A DNA stretch of 6,168 nt from Hyphomicrobiaceae bacterium (GTDB lineage Bacteria > Pseudomonadota > Alphaproteobacteria > Rhizobiales > Hyphomicrobiaceae), in assembly GCA_021775715.1 (NCBI GenBank), contig JAJFHI010000419.1:1-6168 (forward strand), written 5' to 3'. The position numbers were made by a program, and so were the translations under genes. Below the pieces are notes generated by a model, which searched no databases, was not told the DNA's origin, and was given only the letters and a program-made list of their open reading frames with translations. Below are positions 5,910-6,168 of this stretch, one piece after another. Positions within the stretch are counted from its first letter, which is position 1. Every line of letters starts with the position of its first letter.

Positions 5910-5965
5910 TCACGTAAACACTGCGTTACATCGCACGATTTGACGCGGTCTTGAGACGAAAACAT

Positions 5966-6002
5966 CGGAGCCCGGAAGCTGGTTCAAGCTTCCGTGGCTC
6001 CG
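5966..6002 (+). terminator. Strong hairpin between cspA and infA (attenuator, processing site or weak terminator)
   Basis: Two nearly continuous arms form 15 base pairs: CGGAGCC (5966-5972) with GGCTCCG (5996-6002), and CGGAAGCT (5973-5980) with AGCTTCCG (5987-5994). The loop is six bases (GGTTCA) and one T (5995) is bulged. No T-run follows on the plus strand, so it is not a textbook rho-independent terminator. It may protect the cspA mRNA 3' end, be a processing site, or lie in the infA leader, ending about 10 bases before the infA ribosome-binding site. Confidence 0.55.
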
Positions 6003-6022
6003 AGTATCAATTAGGGGACTGA

Positions 6023-6168
6023 ATGGCCAAGGAAGAAATGCTCGAATTCGAAGGCGTGGTTGCAGAAGTGCTGCCTGATGCCCGATGCAGAGTAAAGCTG
6101 GACAACGATCACGAAGTGATTGCTTACACATCCGGCCGTATGAAAAAGAACCGTATCCGCATTCTTGC
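6023..6168 (+). CDS. infA: Translation initiation factor IF-1 (partial, cut by window end)
   Basis: IF-1 is a small OB-fold protein that binds the 30S A site and works with IF-2 and IF-3 during initiation. The first 48 codons are present, starting MAKEEMLEFEGVV and continuing through VKLDNDHEVIAYTSGRMKKN, which is the conserved IF-1 pattern. The remaining roughly 24 residues expected for the family lie beyond the right edge. AGGGG (6013-6017) five bases upstream is a good ribosome-binding site. Residue 22 is Cys in CRVKL, where Phe is more usual as I recall the family. The gene lies 113 bases downstream of cspA on the same strand, with a strong hairpin between them. Co-transcription is possible but not shown. 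Confidence 0.95.
   Translation, partial: MAKEEMLEFEGVVAEVLPDARCRVKLDNDHEVIAYTSGRMKKNRIRIL

Overview
The window looks like chromosomal DNA from an alphaproteobacterium of moderate G+C content. A hand count over one 60-base stretch of lepA gives about 57% G+C. The evidence is the LepA/EF4 protein, a short single-domain cold-shock protein with the alphaproteobacterial pattern HISAVERAGL, the start of an IF-1 beginning MAKEEMLEF, and an MltB-type lytic transglycosylase with a C-terminal peptidoglycan-binding module. I see no rRNA, tRNA, CRISPR array or insertion sequence.

Layout, left to right. (1) Bases 3-152 hold the 3' end of an unrecognised plus-strand gene cut by the window edge. (2) A bidirectional intrinsic terminator near 272-308 separates it from a convergent minus-strand gene at 358-1611. 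That gene encodes a 417-residue repeat protein: a lysine/alanine-rich N-terminus, eight tandem glycine-rich repeats of 31 residues (one of 32), and a C-terminal module ending in a coiled coil. (3) Upstream of it, also on the minus strand, lies a secreted lytic murein transglycosylase (1867-3108). (4) A 441-base divergent spacer follows, then lepA on the plus strand (3550-5352). (5) A 350-base spacer, probably containing a cold-shock leader, leads to a cspA-type gene (5703-5909). (6) A strong hairpin separates cspA from infA, which starts at 6023 and runs off the right edge.

The plus-strand right half is a translation and cold-response neighbourhood: ribosomal GTPase EF4, RNA-chaperone cold-shock protein and initiation factor IF-1. 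These genes are conserved and look ordinary. The left half is more unusual. The 31-residue repeat protein resembles no standard housekeeping family that I recognise. It joins a histone-H1-like tail, a predicted beta-solenoid and a C-terminal module that I associate mainly with Bacteroidetes proteins and tail-fibre-like proteins. A 17-base near-perfect palindrome sits just upstream of its start codon. This gene is the best candidate for undescribed biology here. Its function cannot be read from the sequence, and nothing else in the window shows a multi-gene system around it.
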